DNA of 49,880 bases from an uncultured Victivallis sp. (GCA_944389895.1 CALXOA010000113.1:1-49880); one strand, 5' to 3'; shown: positions 17,351-27,161, numbered from the stretch's first letter. Notes: generated from the sequence alone by a model not told the origin. Program-made: numbers and translations.

Positions 17351-18547
17351 TTACTGAATGGCGTTCATATCCATGATGGCAAGAAAAATGGCAAGAACGA
17401 CGAGTAACACGATTCCGGCCAGCACAAGAATGATTCCCGGTTCCAGAAAAGCAAGCAACCGCCTGACACGAAGCCTGATCTCGTCCTCCGATTCCCCGGC
17501 GATACGCTCGAGCATTTCACCGATTTCGCCGGATTCCTCGGCAATCTTCAACATTGCGATACTTCCTCGCGGCATATAGGGACTCGTCCCGAGAATGGTC
17601 GACAGACGGCTGCCGCCGCGCAGATGATCCTCCACCGCGGCGAAACTTTCACGGATCACGTCGTTCTCAATGACCTTGCGGGAAATACGGATTGCCGGCA
17701 GCAACTGCACATGATTTCTGACCATGATCGAAAGAGTCCGCAGGAAGCGGCCGGTCTGTACCGCAGAGATGATTCCCCCCACCAGCGGTAACCGCAACAG
17801 CATACGGTCTCCGGCACTTTTGAGCCTTCCGGAACTCCGGCTCTTCCGATACAACAGGACGCTCCCGGCGATCAGAAGCGGCCATACCCACCAGATTGCC
17901 TGCATGAAATTGCCGATTCCGAGCATCGCACGGGTCAGAAACGGCATCTCCCGCCCCAGCTCTTCGAATATCTTTGCAAAGCGCGGCAGGAACACCGTGA
18001 AAAGCAATATGATCACCAGCAACGTCACCGAAATCACAATCGCCGGATAGATTGCACTGGTCAGCACAAACTCCCGAAACTCCCGGCTCTCCTTCAGAAA
18101 ACTGCGCAACTCACACGTGACCTCCGGCAGACAACCGCCCTCCTCCCCGGTCTCCATCAATCCGACAAAGAGCGGCGGAAAATGCTCCGGCATTTCACGG
18201 GCAAGCCGGGAGAATCTCCTTCCCTCATGCAGTCCACGCCGCAACTGCCGGACCACTCCGGATTCGCCGTCGCCCTCTTCCTCCAGAACCGCCAGACCGT
18301 GTTCCAACGGAATCCCCGCGGCAAGCAGAGGTGCAAGGCGGTTCGTGAAGGTGTACACATCGAAACGCGGTGTGCGGCGACAGGAAAAACGCCACACTCC
18401 GCTCCGCGACGACGCCCCGAGGTTCCGGATTACCATCATTCCCTGACGCCGCAGGCAACGACGAGCAGCGGCATCATCCACAGCCTCAACGACAACCTCC
18501 CTCGTCGCTCCGGTCGCCGTCAGAACGGCATAACGCAATTTCACCAT
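17351..18547 (-). CDS. gspF: Type II secretion inner-membrane platform protein GspF
   Basis: The 398-residue polytopic protein has two GspF domains. The first includes FTNRLAPLLAAGIPLEHGLAVL and SAIYPAIVISVTLLVIILLFTVFLPRF. The second includes LPLVGGIISAVQTGRFLRTLSIMVRNHVQLLPAIRISR, and it ends in a membrane helix (GIILVLAGIVLLVVLAIFLAIM). GspF couples the GspE ATPase to pseudopilus assembly. The ATG at 18547 is chosen because it lies just past the gspE stop codon (18552-18554). Confidence 0.9.
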   Translation of the reverse strand: MVKLRYAVLTATGATREVVVEAVDDAAARRCLRRQGMMVIRNLGASSRSGVWRFSCRRTPRFDVYTFTNRLAPLLAAGIPLEHGLAVLEEEGDGESGVVRQLRRGLHEGRRFSRLAREMPEHFPPLFVGLMETGEEGGCLPEVTCELRSFLKESREFREFVLTSAIYPAIVISVTLLVIILLFTVFLPRFAKIFEELGREMPFLTRAMLGIGNFMQAIWWVWPLLIAGSVLLYRKSRSSGRLKSAGDRMLLRLPLVGGIISAVQTGRFLRTLSIMVRNHVQLLPAIRISRKVIENDVIRESFAAVEDHLRGGSRLSTILGTSPYMPRGSIAMLKIAEESGEIGEMLERIAGESEDEIRLRVRRLLAFLEPGIILVLAGIVLLVVLAIFLAIMDMNAIQ

Positions 18548-18551
18548 CCTG

Positions 18552-20135
18552 TCATATCCCCGCGGCAATGCGCAACAATTCCGCCTCGGTTGTCACGCCC
18601 TGTTCCACTTTGCGCCGTCCATCTTCCAGCAGCGGAATCATTCCGTTACGGCAGGCAATCCGGTTGATCTCTCCGCTGGGAAGTCTGCCTACAATGGCAT
18701 TGCGCAATTCGTCGTCGATCCGCAGCAGCTCGTAGATACCGGTCCGTCCCCGGTAACCACTGCCGCTGCAGAAACGGCACCGCCCACCATGCCCGGAGTT
18801 CCCGGAACCGCCGCACCGGGAACAGATCTTCCGGACCAGCCGTTGGGAAAGCACACCGAACAGTGCCGATGCGACTAGAAATCCCTCCACACCCATATCC
18901 GACAGCCGGGTGATCGCTCCGACGGCGTCATTGGTGTGGAGCGTCGACAACACGAGATGGCCGGTCAACGCCGCATTGATCGCAATGTCGGCGGTTTCGC
19001 GATCGCGGATCTCCCCGACCAGAATCACGTCGGGATCCTGCCGGACGATATGGCGCAGCCCGGCGGCAAAAGTGAGGCCGATCTTCGGATTGACCTGCAT
19101 CTGGCTCAGGCCGGGAAGCTGGTATTCGACCGGATCCTCCACCGTAATAATCTTCCGCCTGCGGTCATTCAGCTGCCGCATCACACTGTAAAGTGTCGTG
19201 GTCTTGCCGGAACCGGTCGGACCGACGACAAGGATGATACCGTGGGGAATCGAGATGAGGTCCTCAAATCCGGCCAACAGCATCTCACTCATACCAAGTT
19301 CACGCAAATCGAATTTCATCGCATCCTTGCGCAGCAGACGCATCACGATGCTCTCGCCGTTCATGATCGGAATCGTGCTGATACGGATATCGATCTCACG
19401 ATGCCCGATTTGAAAATTCGTCCGCCCGTCCTGCGGCAGGCGGCTCTCGGCGATATTCAACGCACCGATCAGTTTGATCCTTGACGCTATCGCAGGATAA
19501 TCCGGCAGGGGCAGGTTCAGATATTCGTGGAGAACTCCATCAATGCGGAAGCGGATCACCAGTTGAGTCTCCTCCGGTTCCACGTGAATATCGCTCGCAT
19601 TGCGCTCAAGCGCCTGCGACAGCATCTCATTTACCAGCCTGACAATTCTGGCTTCTCCGGCAAGCTGGCGGAGCTTATGCTCATCGTCACCCGGGAACCG
19701 GCGCTCCTCCGCCTCTGTCTGCTGGTAGACCCGGGAGATCATTCGTTCAATCAAGCTGCGCTGCGCAAGTCTGAAGCTGACTTTCCGGCCGAAGAACGCG
19801 GCCAACTCATATGCCTGCCGTTCCCATTCGTAGGGCGAGGCGGCAAGCAATTCAAACACCTCTCCGTCCCACCGGTACGGTAACAACTCCTGCCCGGTCA
19901 GGTACTCCTCGGTAATTCCGTCAAAACGTTCCGGCTGGCGGAATCCTTCCTCATCCAACGGCTCCACCCCGAGGACCCGGGCATAAACGGCCAACAACTC
20001 ATTTTCGCTGATCATGCCACGTTCCGCAAGCTCCCGGTCGGCATCGGCGGGAGCCATTCCTCCGGCAAGCAATGCGCTGTATTCCGGGCAGCGCTCCGCA
20101 ATGGCCTGCTCCACTTCCGCTATTCTATGAACCAT
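18552..20135 (-). CDS. gspE: Type II secretion ATPase GspE
   Basis: The cytoplasmic hexameric ATPase that drives secretion, 527 residues. An N-terminal GspE/MshEN domain (about 1-130) is followed by the ATPase core: SDIHVEPEE near 180, Walker A GPTGSGKTT at 305-313, the Asp-box ITVEDPVEYQLPG, Walker B ILVGEIRD near 372-379, and LSTLHTNDA. A zinc-binding tetracysteine (C438, C441, C453, C456) lies in the C-domain, as in true GspE proteins. The start overlaps the gspD end by 16 bp. Confidence 0.93.
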   Translation of the reverse strand: MVHRIAEVEQAIAERCPEYSALLAGGMAPADADRELAERGMISENELLAVYARVLGVEPLDEEGFRQPERFDGITEEYLTGQELLPYRWDGEVFELLAASPYEWERQAYELAAFFGRKVSFRLAQRSLIERMISRVYQQTEAEERRFPGDDEHKLRQLAGEARIVRLVNEMLSQALERNASDIHVEPEETQLVIRFRIDGVLHEYLNLPLPDYPAIASRIKLIGALNIAESRLPQDGRTNFQIGHREIDIRISTIPIMNGESIVMRLLRKDAMKFDLRELGMSEMLLAGFEDLISIPHGIILVVGPTGSGKTTTLYSVMRQLNDRRRKIITVEDPVEYQLPGLSQMQVNPKIGLTFAAGLRHIVRQDPDVILVGEIRDRETADIAINAALTGHLVLSTLHTNDAVGAITRLSDMGVEGFLVASALFGVLSQRLVRKICSRCGGSGNSGHGGRCRFCSGSGYRGRTGIYELLRIDDELRNAIVGRLPSGEINRIACRNGMIPLLEDGRRKVEQGVTTEAELLRIAAGI

Positions 20136-22429
20136 TGATCCGCCAACCCCCGTTCCCGATCCATCCTGTGCTTCCGAACCTCCCGGGGCGCGTGAAAGTC
20201 AATCAGCGCCTCGACCGCCTGTTCATACCGCCTGATCAGCTCTTCAAGATGAGAATCCTCATTCACGATGTAACCGGTGATCAGAATCATCATTTCCGTG
20301 CGGTCTGTCGAAACATCGGTGTCTCCGAGCAGCCGCCGCAGAAACGGGATTCCGCCAATCCCCGGAAGTGTGGACAAATTATCGGTGCTCTTTTCCTTGA
20401 TGATTCCACCACAGATGATGGTCTGTCCATCGCGGAGGGACATCGCGGTCTCGATGATCTGTTCCTTGATGACCGGGGAGTCGATGTCGGAAACCGTGTT
20501 GGAATCCGCTTCGGAAACGGTCTGTGCCAACTGAATGGCGATCCGGCCTCCGCGTGTGACCCGGGGCGTGATTTTCAGAATGACGCCGGTATCCTGATAC
20601 TGGATGTTGCGCACAAGGTTCGTCGAGGCATCCGTATTGCTTGTGATGATCGATTGTGTGTTGGTGATTTCCGAATTGACGATCGGAACCTTGCTCCCGA
20701 CACTGATCTTCGCCTCGTTGTTGGAGGCAATCAGAATCTGGGGACTTGAAATCACCTTCACGTTGGTTTTTCCGGCCAGAGCATTGATGTAACCGAATTT
20801 CTGGTCCGGGTTGTTCGGGTTGTAGATCCAGAACTGTCCGCCGCTCTGGGCATTCTGTCCACTGCCGGGAGAGAGGCCGGAATAATTCGTGCCTCCCTGC
20901 GTTGTCACGTTTCCGGAGCCTCCCTTCATCATGAATTCGACGCCGAACTTGACCGAATCATTCAGAGACACATCCACCACCAGTACCTGAAACAGAACCT
21001 GCGGCGGAATGGTGTCGATCTTGCCGAGCAGAGCTTTGATCATCGTATAAGTGCGCGGTTTCGTCCGAATGATCAACCGGTTGTTCACTGCGTCGGCAAA
21101 CACTCTGACCGGCACCTCGAAAAGATTTGCCGCCCCCTCCTCCGCGCTCCCCCTGCCGGCGGAGGATTTCACGGAACCGGACCGCGTGGTCATTCCTGCG
21201 GTCGAAGCCGAGGCTGAAGTGGAGGAAAAGAGTTCTCCGCTTCCACCCGACGCCGAACCGCCGGAACCACCCGTGGAAGCCGTCAGGGTCTCCCCCTCGA
21301 CGGGAAACATCACCGCCAGCGCCTTGACCAGTTCCTCTGCGTTTCCGTTCAGAATGTGGTAGATGAACAGACGTTCCTGATCTCCCGTTTCCGCCTGATC
21401 GAGAATGTTGATCCAGCGTCCAAGTTCCTCGAGCGCCTCATCGTTTGCCGCAGAAGCAACGATGATCTGCAGCCGTTCCACCGCAGTAAGCTGAATCTCT
21501 TCCGGCCGCGGCTTGTCGCTGTTCACTGCGACGGGGAACCCCAATACCGGCAAAACCTCCCGAATCTCACCGGCCAGCCGCGACACATCAATATTGCGAC
21601 AGGGGATCACCATTTTCGCCCATCCCTGCCGCAACGGCCGGTCAAGTTCAGCAATGATCTGCCGGATTTTCCGCAGGTTTTCACTGGTGTCGACGACAAG
21701 CAGCAGATTGCGCTCCTCCAGCAGCAGCGGTTTCTGCCCGGGAGAGAGAAACGGTCCGATCTGGACGGCGGTCTCCTTCGCACCAATGTTCTTCAGCTGA
21801 AAGAAGGCGACCTCTGCATCAGTCTGGACCTCCCGACCGGCGGGAGCCTGCGCCATCACTTCGATTGGCCGGAAGTGGATGACGCCATTCTGCCTCGCCC
21901 AGTGAAGATTGGAGACTCTCGCCACCTGTACCAGCAGTTCCCAGAGCTGGCGGCGCGTCAGTTCGTCCTTCAGAAACAAGGTCACGGTAGCATTCAACTT
22001 TCCCTCGAGAAGATAATTGAAGTTCAACAAATCCGAAAAAACCGGGATTACGTCTCCAATCGCCGCACCATTGAAATCAAATTCCACTTTGATCTTTTCA
22101 GGATTGTCCCAGCCGGGGAGCCCCGGATCGGAAACAGTTTCCGATTCGGTTCCGGATGAATCTCTGTAAATCGGGTAGGGATTTTCCTGCCCCTCCCGCT
22201 CCGGCAGGGAAGAGGCGGCTTCCGTCAACAATTCAGTTTCAATCGATCGCTGCGCGGGAACCGGTTTCCCCGCAGCGTTTTTGAACCACTCTTTCCGCCG
22301 CGCTTCCGTTTCCAGCTTTTCACGTTCCAGTGATGCCGGATCCGGTTCCGGGGCTGCGCATCCCCAGAGGTACAGGGTAAACACGGCGACCGCAGGAATA
22401 TGCAGGATGAGATTCCCGATTCTTTTCAA
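20120..22429 (-). CDS. gspD: Type II secretion secretin GspD (lipoprotein)
   Basis: GspD forms the outer-membrane channel. The 769-residue protein starts with a lipoprotein signal ending LYLWGC (C24), so it may be its own outer-membrane anchor. N0/N1-like domains (VEFDFNGAAIGDVIPVFSDLLNFNYLLEG) span about 113-200. A Ser/Gly-rich insertion occupies roughly residues 382-435. The secretin core has VISSPQILIASNNEAKISVG and the C-terminal LPGIGGIPFLRRLLG...TEMMILITGYIV. It overlaps gspE and gspC by a few bases. Confidence 0.92.
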   Translation of the reverse strand: MKRIGNLILHIPAVAVFTLYLWGCAAPEPDPASLEREKLETEARRKEWFKNAAGKPVPAQRSIETELLTEAASSLPEREGQENPYPIYRDSSGTESETVSDPGLPGWDNPEKIKVEFDFNGAAIGDVIPVFSDLLNFNYLLEGKLNATVTLFLKDELTRRQLWELLVQVARVSNLHWARQNGVIHFRPIEVMAQAPAGREVQTDAEVAFFQLKNIGAKETAVQIGPFLSPGQKPLLLEERNLLLVVDTSENLRKIRQIIAELDRPLRQGWAKMVIPCRNIDVSRLAGEIREVLPVLGFPVAVNSDKPRPEEIQLTAVERLQIIVASAANDEALEELGRWINILDQAETGDQERLFIYHILNGNAEELVKALAVMFPVEGETLTASTGGSGGSASGGSGELFSSTSASASTAGMTTRSGSVKSSAGRGSAEEGAANLFEVPVRVFADAVNNRLIIRTKPRTYTMIKALLGKIDTIPPQVLFQVLVVDVSLNDSVKFGVEFMMKGGSGNVTTQGGTNYSGLSPGSGQNAQSGGQFWIYNPNNPDQKFGYINALAGKTNVKVISSPQILIASNNEAKISVGSKVPIVNSEITNTQSIITSNTDASTNLVRNIQYQDTGVILKITPRVTRGGRIAIQLAQTVSEADSNTVSDIDSPVIKEQIIETAMSLRDGQTIICGGIIKEKSTDNLSTLPGIGGIPFLRRLLGDTDVSTDRTEMMILITGYIVNEDSHLEELIRRYEQAVEALIDFHAPREVRKHRMDRERGLADQWFIE

Positions 22430-22941
22430 GGTTTTTTCTCCTGTTTTTCGTGCAAAGGCAATATCAGTTTTTCATTTTCCCGGACCAGAACAACCTGATC
22501 AGCATCGATCTTCCGAACCACATATCCCCCCTCAAGTTCCTCCCCCGGGCGAAACAGACGCTTCAGGCTCCGCCGCTTTTCCCCTGCCGTTCCGACAACC
22601 GGAGACATCCCCGTAATGACCGCACCCCGTCTGTCTCCGAAGGAGAAGATTCCGGTCACCCTGAACTTTCCAGCCGCCGGCGGGTGTCCGGATTTTTTTT
22701 CCGGGGTCTTCTCCGCTTCCACCGGCGGAGAAGCACCGCGCAACGGATGAAACAGGTTGTTCCTGACCAGCTCCACCGGAACTGGAGACGCCTGATCCGT
22801 CCGGGGTGAAACCGGCAGAACCGGCAGTTCAAACCTCTGTTTCTCGCGAACCGTTCCCCCGGAAACCAGAGCAGCCAGAATCAGAGGCAGAGCAAGCAGC
22901 AGCAAACCATCGGCCCAAAGCACAATCCAACGGATTTTCAT
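22426..22941 (-). CDS. gspC: GspC-like (PilP-like) inner-membrane clamp protein
   Basis: The 171-residue protein has one N-terminal membrane helix (IVLWADGLLLLALPLILAALVSGG) and a periplasmic region. This contains a Pro-rich linker with an NNLFHPL box, then a small beta domain (FRVTGIFSFGDRRGAVITG, EELEGGYVVRKIDADQVVLVRENEKLILPL) that matches the HR/PilP-like fold linking the platform to the secretin. It lies between the M-like gene and gspD, with 4-bp overlaps at both ends. Similarity to classical GspC is by layout rather than close motif match. Confidence 0.65.
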   Translation of the reverse strand: MKIRWIVLWADGLLLLALPLILAALVSGGTVREKQRFELPVLPVSPRTDQASPVPVELVRNNLFHPLRGASPPVEAEKTPEKKSGHPPAAGKFRVTGIFSFGDRRGAVITGMSPVVGTAGEKRRSLKRLFRPGEELEGGYVVRKIDADQVVLVRENEKLILPLHEKQEKKP

Positions 22942-23498
22942 TCCCTTTCCCCCGGCTGGTTCAGAATCGCAAGTTGCCCATCGAGCATGATCCTGGAGGG
23001 TGCGGTCACATTGTCGGGACGCAGAGTCAGCCGCCGCCAGTAGAAGCGCGGCGCATGTCCCTCTATACCGGTAAGAAACTCCTGCAGCCCCGCGATTGAA
23101 GATTCCGCCGAAAAACTCAGCGTGCAGAGATTCCAGGAATCCGTCACGGGGATGAACTGCACTTCCCGGAGAGAACTGATCGTTGTACCGGCGGCCGCCG
23201 CAATCTTTTCGACCCCCTCACGCAAATGTTCAGCCGCCACCTCATTCTCTCCGAAAACCATTCCGGAACAAATCAGCTCCAGAGGCCTGCTTTCCACCGC
23301 AAGTCGACGATTTTGTTCCCGCAGTTCCATGATCTCTTTACACAATTTCTCAAGCCGGCGGTTCTCTTGGTGCAGAATTTCAGAAGTGAATGGAAGCGTT
23401 CCGCCGGAACCGGATACCAGCCAGCAACCGATCCCCAGAAGCAGCGCAGCAGGAGCCAGCGGCCAATATGATTTCAACGTGGCGGGAAATATGTTCAT
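22938..23498 (-). CDS. gspM: GspM/PilO-like inner-membrane protein
   Basis: The 186-residue protein has one membrane helix (LAPAALLLGIGCWLV), a coiled coil (ILHQENRRLEKLCKEIMELREQNRRLAVES), then a ferredoxin-like domain (IAAAAGTTISSLREVQFIP, LCTLSFSAESSIAGLQEFLTGIEG). This is the GspM/PilO plan. It overlaps the L-like gene and gspC by 4 bp each and would form the assembly platform with them. Confidence 0.7.
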   Translation of the reverse strand: MNIFPATLKSYWPLAPAALLLGIGCWLVSGSGGTLPFTSEILHQENRRLEKLCKEIMELREQNRRLAVESRPLELICSGMVFGENEVAAEHLREGVEKIAAAAGTTISSLREVQFIPVTDSWNLCTLSFSAESSIAGLQEFLTGIEGHAPRFYWRRLTLRPDNVTAPSRIMLDGQLAILNQPGERE

Positions 23499-24424
23499 CG
23501 CTGCTTGATCCTGAGTTTTATGAAGAAGGAGATCGTATCGTTCACGCCACGACTTTTCCGCAGATTCACAATGGCATAACTTTCATTTTCACCGATCAGA
23601 TTGTAGAGCCCGGGTTCATCCTTTGAAGCGGAAAGCGTCAGATCGGCGGTATCATAATTCTGCGCATAACTGGTGAGCCACATCGTCGCCGGCAGTTCAG
23701 AACTCAGCCGGGAGAGTACCGGAGAAACCGGCGGGGTATCGACTTTCGCGGAACGCAACTCCGCAAGAGTCTCCCTTTCCGCGGAAAGTTCTCCGAAACG
23801 CCGTCGTTCTTCCCGCAATTCGTTTTCACGAAGAACCCCAATCTCCCTGAGCCGTTCCTTCTCCCCGGCAAAATCAAGGTACCGGGAACAGACCACCGCG
23901 CCGAGAAATCCGATACAGGACAACAGCAGAACAAGGTACAAACTCTTCAGCCTGCGGCAGCGGACCGGCCGGAACCGTTCCGGAACCCCTTTCCCAGGGA
24001 TCACCTGCAACAGCTCCTCCGGCTTTTCCGCCAGCTTTGCCGGTACCAGCAGATCAAATTTCATCCGGCGGGCGTCCGCCAATCCGAACAGTCGATCCAT
24101 TTCCTCTCCATGCACGGCACAGACCAGATAAAGGCCGTCTCCACAACTCCTGTAGAACCAATGAACCGACTCCGGTGATACCGGAAGCCGCGCCGCAAGT
24201 TCTCCGAAAAGAACCACACGTTCCATAGTTCGGCGAAGCCGCCCGGGCAAAGCGATCTCGTAAACCACCGTTTTCTCCGGATGACCGAGGAAACAGATGA
24301 AATCGGCCTCATCGGAACAATCCCCATCCTGCGCAATGACTTCCTGCCAGACCTGATGATTACGCCGGTAATTTCGCCGAGTCAGCAGATTTTCTCCGGT
24401 TATTTCCAGAATCGAAAGACGCAT
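23495..24424 (-). CDS. gspL: GspL/PilN-like assembly platform protein
   Basis: First gene of the secretion operon, 309 residues. The cytoplasmic N-terminal part (1-170) is shorter than a full GspL actin-like domain. One membrane helix follows (LKSLYLVLLLSCIGFLGAVVCSRY), then a coiled coil (KERLREIGVLRENELREERRRFGELSAERETLAELRS) and a PilN/GspL-type periplasmic domain (PVLSRLSSELPATMWLTSYAQN). It would link GspE to the periplasmic ring with the M-like protein. No SD stands out within the ATG context. Confidence 0.7.
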   Translation of the reverse strand: MRLSILEITGENLLTRRNYRRNHQVWQEVIAQDGDCSDEADFICFLGHPEKTVVYEIALPGRLRRTMERVVLFGELAARLPVSPESVHWFYRSCGDGLYLVCAVHGEEMDRLFGLADARRMKFDLLVPAKLAEKPEELLQVIPGKGVPERFRPVRCRRLKSLYLVLLLSCIGFLGAVVCSRYLDFAGEKERLREIGVLRENELREERRRFGELSAERETLAELRSAKVDTPPVSPVLSRLSSELPATMWLTSYAQNYDTADLTLSASKDEPGLYNLIGENESYAIVNLRKSRGVNDTISFFIKLRIKQR

Positions 24425-24466
24425 CCTGACAATCCATCACCGTAAAAAATTAATTTATAAATAAAA

Positions 24467-24494
24467 AAAATAACACATATTATGATACTTGCAA
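24467..24494 (-). promoter_or_regulatory. Possible promoter of the type II secretion operon
   Basis: Minus-strand -35 TTGCAA (24489-24494), 16-bp spacer and -10 TATTTT (24467-24472), about 40 bases upstream of the L-like gene. The rest of the 481-bp intergenic region 24425-24905 is strongly A+T rich and has no credible gene. Plus-strand boxes near 24632-24658 (TTGCAG/TATAAT, 15-bp spacer) and 24825-24853 (TTGCAT/TCATAA, 17-bp spacer) could serve the DUF1573 gene, but neither is convincing. Confidence 0.35.
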
Positions 24495-24905
24495 GTCAGA
24501 TGAAATATATTTTTCTCACCTTCCGCATTTCTGGATGGTTTCCGACTCCAAAGAAGATTAAACGAATAAAAAAGTTTATATTGATATTGCATTCAATCGA
24601 CTTCTGAAAAGAAACTCTTCACGCGAAAAATTTGCAGAATCACAATTCAACATATAATTTATGAAGTAAAAATCGGAAAAGTGGGGGAAGTGGAATTGAA
24701 AAAATCAGGTAAATATCCATAACTAAAGTAAAAAAATAGTATATTTTCATTTAAACATAAAAATATATGAAAATTCTCAATCGGACACATTCCGGAAATA
24801 CGTATACCGGGGGAAGCAGTGCGATTGCATCGATTTTCATAAAATAATCATAAACTGATAAAGTAACTGAAAAAGATAGACATCCGGAAACGACAGGTGG
24901 AATAA

Positions 24906-25574
24906 ATGAGTTTTCATCCAAAATCAGCTTCGATTATTTTAACATTTATTTTAAGCATTACATTATACACAGAATGGTTAACAATAGATGGTAAATCCGT
25001 GATCGATCTGGGAACTTTTCCCGCGCAGGAAGGCCGCGCGCACACATTTCGGCTCTTCAACAGCAGCCAGCGAAAGATCACAATCCAAAAAATCCGTTCC
25101 ACCTGCGGCTGCCTGATCGGCCACCTCTCTGCATCGGAAGTTGCCCCGGGGGAAACGCTTGAAATTCAGACGGAGATCCGTCCTGATTCCGTTTCCGGGG
25201 AGTTTTCCAAATCAATCTATGTCGAAACCGACCAACCTTCACGACGTTTCATACGACTCGAATTGAAAGGAACTGCACAACCGTTGCTTGAAATCAGGCC
25301 AGCCGCCCAATTCTATGCCGGGAAACTGAAAGCTGACCGGGAATATGAGTTCCGTTTTGAATTGCTTCCCTCCCGGTCCGGAATCGAATTGGCAACACCG
25401 GCAAATTCCGATTGCCGGCTGGAAAGACAAAAAGACCGATGGCTGGCCTTCTGCAGGCTGACCCCTTCGGGACAGGAAAAAATCGTGGAGAAAACATTCC
25501 GGATCGAAGTGATCTCACCGGCAGCCCGGCCACCGCTGTCCATCCACATTCGCGGCGTTCTCGAAGAGCCGTGA
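24906..25574 (+). CDS. Exported DUF1573-domain protein
   Basis: The 222-residue protein starts with a hydrophobic signal (ASIILTFILSITLYTEW). The DUF1573 domain follows: VIDLGTFPAQEGRAHTFRLFNSSQRKITIQKIRSTCGCLIG, then EVAPGETLEIQTEIRP and YVETDQPSRRFIRLELKG. The TCGC motif and Ig-like ASPM-SPD-2-type repeat are diagnostic of DUF1573, whose function is unknown. The C-terminal part is another beta domain. The first 80 bases of the gene are as A+T rich as the intergenic region, unlike the rest. RBS AGGTGG five bases upstream of the ATG. Ends 15 bp from the convergent GH20-like gene. Confidence 0.8.
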   Translation: MSFHPKSASIILTFILSITLYTEWLTIDGKSVIDLGTFPAQEGRAHTFRLFNSSQRKITIQKIRSTCGCLIGHLSASEVAPGETLEIQTEIRPDSVSGEFSKSIYVETDQPSRRFIRLELKGTAQPLLEIRPAAQFYAGKLKADREYEFRFELLPSRSGIELATPANSDCRLERQKDRWLAFCRLTPSGQEKIVEKTFRIEVISPAARPPLSIHIRGVLEEP

Positions 25575-25589
25575 CCAGCTTCCCGTCGT

Positions 25590-27161
25590 TCAGCCCGCCG
25601 CGATGGAGGCCGACAGGAACTCCAGCCAGGGTTGATATCGCTCTTTCCGGAGAACGGAGATCTCACCCGGCTGGAAGAAACCGGCGCAGAGTCCGCTGTA
25701 AAGTTCCTCCTGCCGCTCAAACTCCCGCCGGATCGCACGGCAGGAACGCCGTGAGAGCAGACACTCTTCCGCCACAGCACGAACCTGCAAGTCGCGCACA
25801 ATGAAACGGATGAACTCTTCGCCGTTTTCCGGATAAGAACGCAGAAAAGCCTCCGCCCTCCCGCAGGCATCGGTCAACCGCTCCAGCTCTTCCTCAAGCC
25901 AGCCGCTTCGCCGGATGTAGTCGATTTTTTCCGCCGGAGAGGCCGCCTGCCAGTAGAGATCAAGCAAGTCGTTGAACTCAAAATCGTTGCCGATGCTGAA
26001 ATACGCCTCCATCCCTTCCGGAGTCCAGCCGTCTTTCAAAATCGCCGCGGTTTGCCGGAAAAGTTCCGCAGAAGATAACGGAGACTCCCCGGTGTAGCAG
26101 AATGCCGCGGCAATCGCCGGTCGAACCGCCCGGAAATCCGGCCAGAACGGCTGCCACAGGCAACAGAGGAAACCGGCTCCGCCATACTCGCGGTTGCGCC
26201 GGATTGCGGTCGCCACATGCGGCAACTTCTCCGCATAATTGCCGAGGAAAGAACTTTTCTCCGGATAAGGCAGAAAGCATGACACGACATCCAGACCGCA
26301 CTCTCTCAGAAATTCGACATACGGGAAACTCCGGGCCCGCTTTTCTCCGGGGTTCCAGCGCCAGCAGCGGCGGTAACGCTCGACATGGCTCAACGGCAAC
26401 TCTCCCGCATCCCTGACCACCGGATTGCGGAGAAGCTTTTTCAGATCACGCGGCAAACCGGAACGGTCGAGTACGAAGAGATCGGGGCAACCGCCACCGA
26501 TGGAGAGAAAAGCACTCTCCTCCCCCGTCGCCCAGTAGTCCCAATAGAACATTACAATACTCTTGTCCAGCTGATCCAGCGCCTGCGGATACCGGATCAG
26601 CGTATCACTCCAGATCGCAATCCGGACCCCATCGGGTTTCAAGCCGGCGGCGACGGCGTTGACAAAATTCACATACATCGAGGAGAAGCCTTCCCGCTCC
26701 AGAACCGTACAACTCTCCGGGGTACGCCCGAAGCCGAACATCTCATCCCCGCCGAGGTGAATCAACCGGCATCCGGGATGCGCACGAAGCAGCTCCCGTG
26801 CACCGTCCAGCATCAGCTCGACATTTTCCTGCAACGCGAGGTTCAGGGCTTCTCCGTCAGCCAGATGACGGAACTTTTCAAGTTTCAACAACTGCGCGGC
26901 ATGGGTGAAGGAAAAGCCTTTCGGGATGATCTCAATTCCGTGTCCGGCCGCAGAGGCGACGATGGAACCGATCTCCTCCCGTGTATAGGCGTTGGCACGT
27001 ACGGCTTCTCCAAGCACCCCCTGATACGGGAATGTTCCATGATACTCCAGAAGTACGCTGTCACACCCCATCCCGGACAAATCGGAAAAAATCCGGTCGA
27101 GAGCAGCCGGCGTAAAGGGATGGGGATCCAGCAGGATATGCTGCATACGATAGTAATTCAT
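25590..27161 (-). CDS. GH20-like glycoside hydrolase (hexosaminidase-type)
   Basis: A 523-residue cytoplasmic protein with the GH20 catalytic signature LIHLGGDEMFGFG: H135, then the Asp139-Glu140 pair used for substrate-assisted cleavage of N-acetylhexosamines. The barrel begins near residue 10, and VRIAIWSDTLIRYP and SIVMFYWDYWATG follow in the usual GH20 places. There is no separate N-terminal domain, as in the short, HexD-like members. The start at ATG 27161 has AAGGTG six bases upstream; the in-frame GTG at 27170 overlaps that site. Real substrate unknown. Confidence 0.8.
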   Translation of the reverse strand: MNYYRMQHILLDPHPFTPAALDRIFSDLSGMGCDSVLLEYHGTFPYQGVLGEAVRANAYTREEIGSIVASAAGHGIEIIPKGFSFTHAAQLLKLEKFRHLADGEALNLALQENVELMLDGARELLRAHPGCRLIHLGGDEMFGFGRTPESCTVLEREGFSSMYVNFVNAVAAGLKPDGVRIAIWSDTLIRYPQALDQLDKSIVMFYWDYWATGEESAFLSIGGGCPDLFVLDRSGLPRDLKKLLRNPVVRDAGELPLSHVERYRRCWRWNPGEKRARSFPYVEFLRECGLDVVSCFLPYPEKSSFLGNYAEKLPHVATAIRRNREYGGAGFLCCLWQPFWPDFRAVRPAIAAAFCYTGESPLSSAELFRQTAAILKDGWTPEGMEAYFSIGNDFEFNDLLDLYWQAASPAEKIDYIRRSGWLEEELERLTDACGRAEAFLRSYPENGEEFIRFIVRDLQVRAVAEECLLSRRSCRAIRREFERQEELYSGLCAGFFQPGEISVLRKERYQPWLEFLSASIAAG

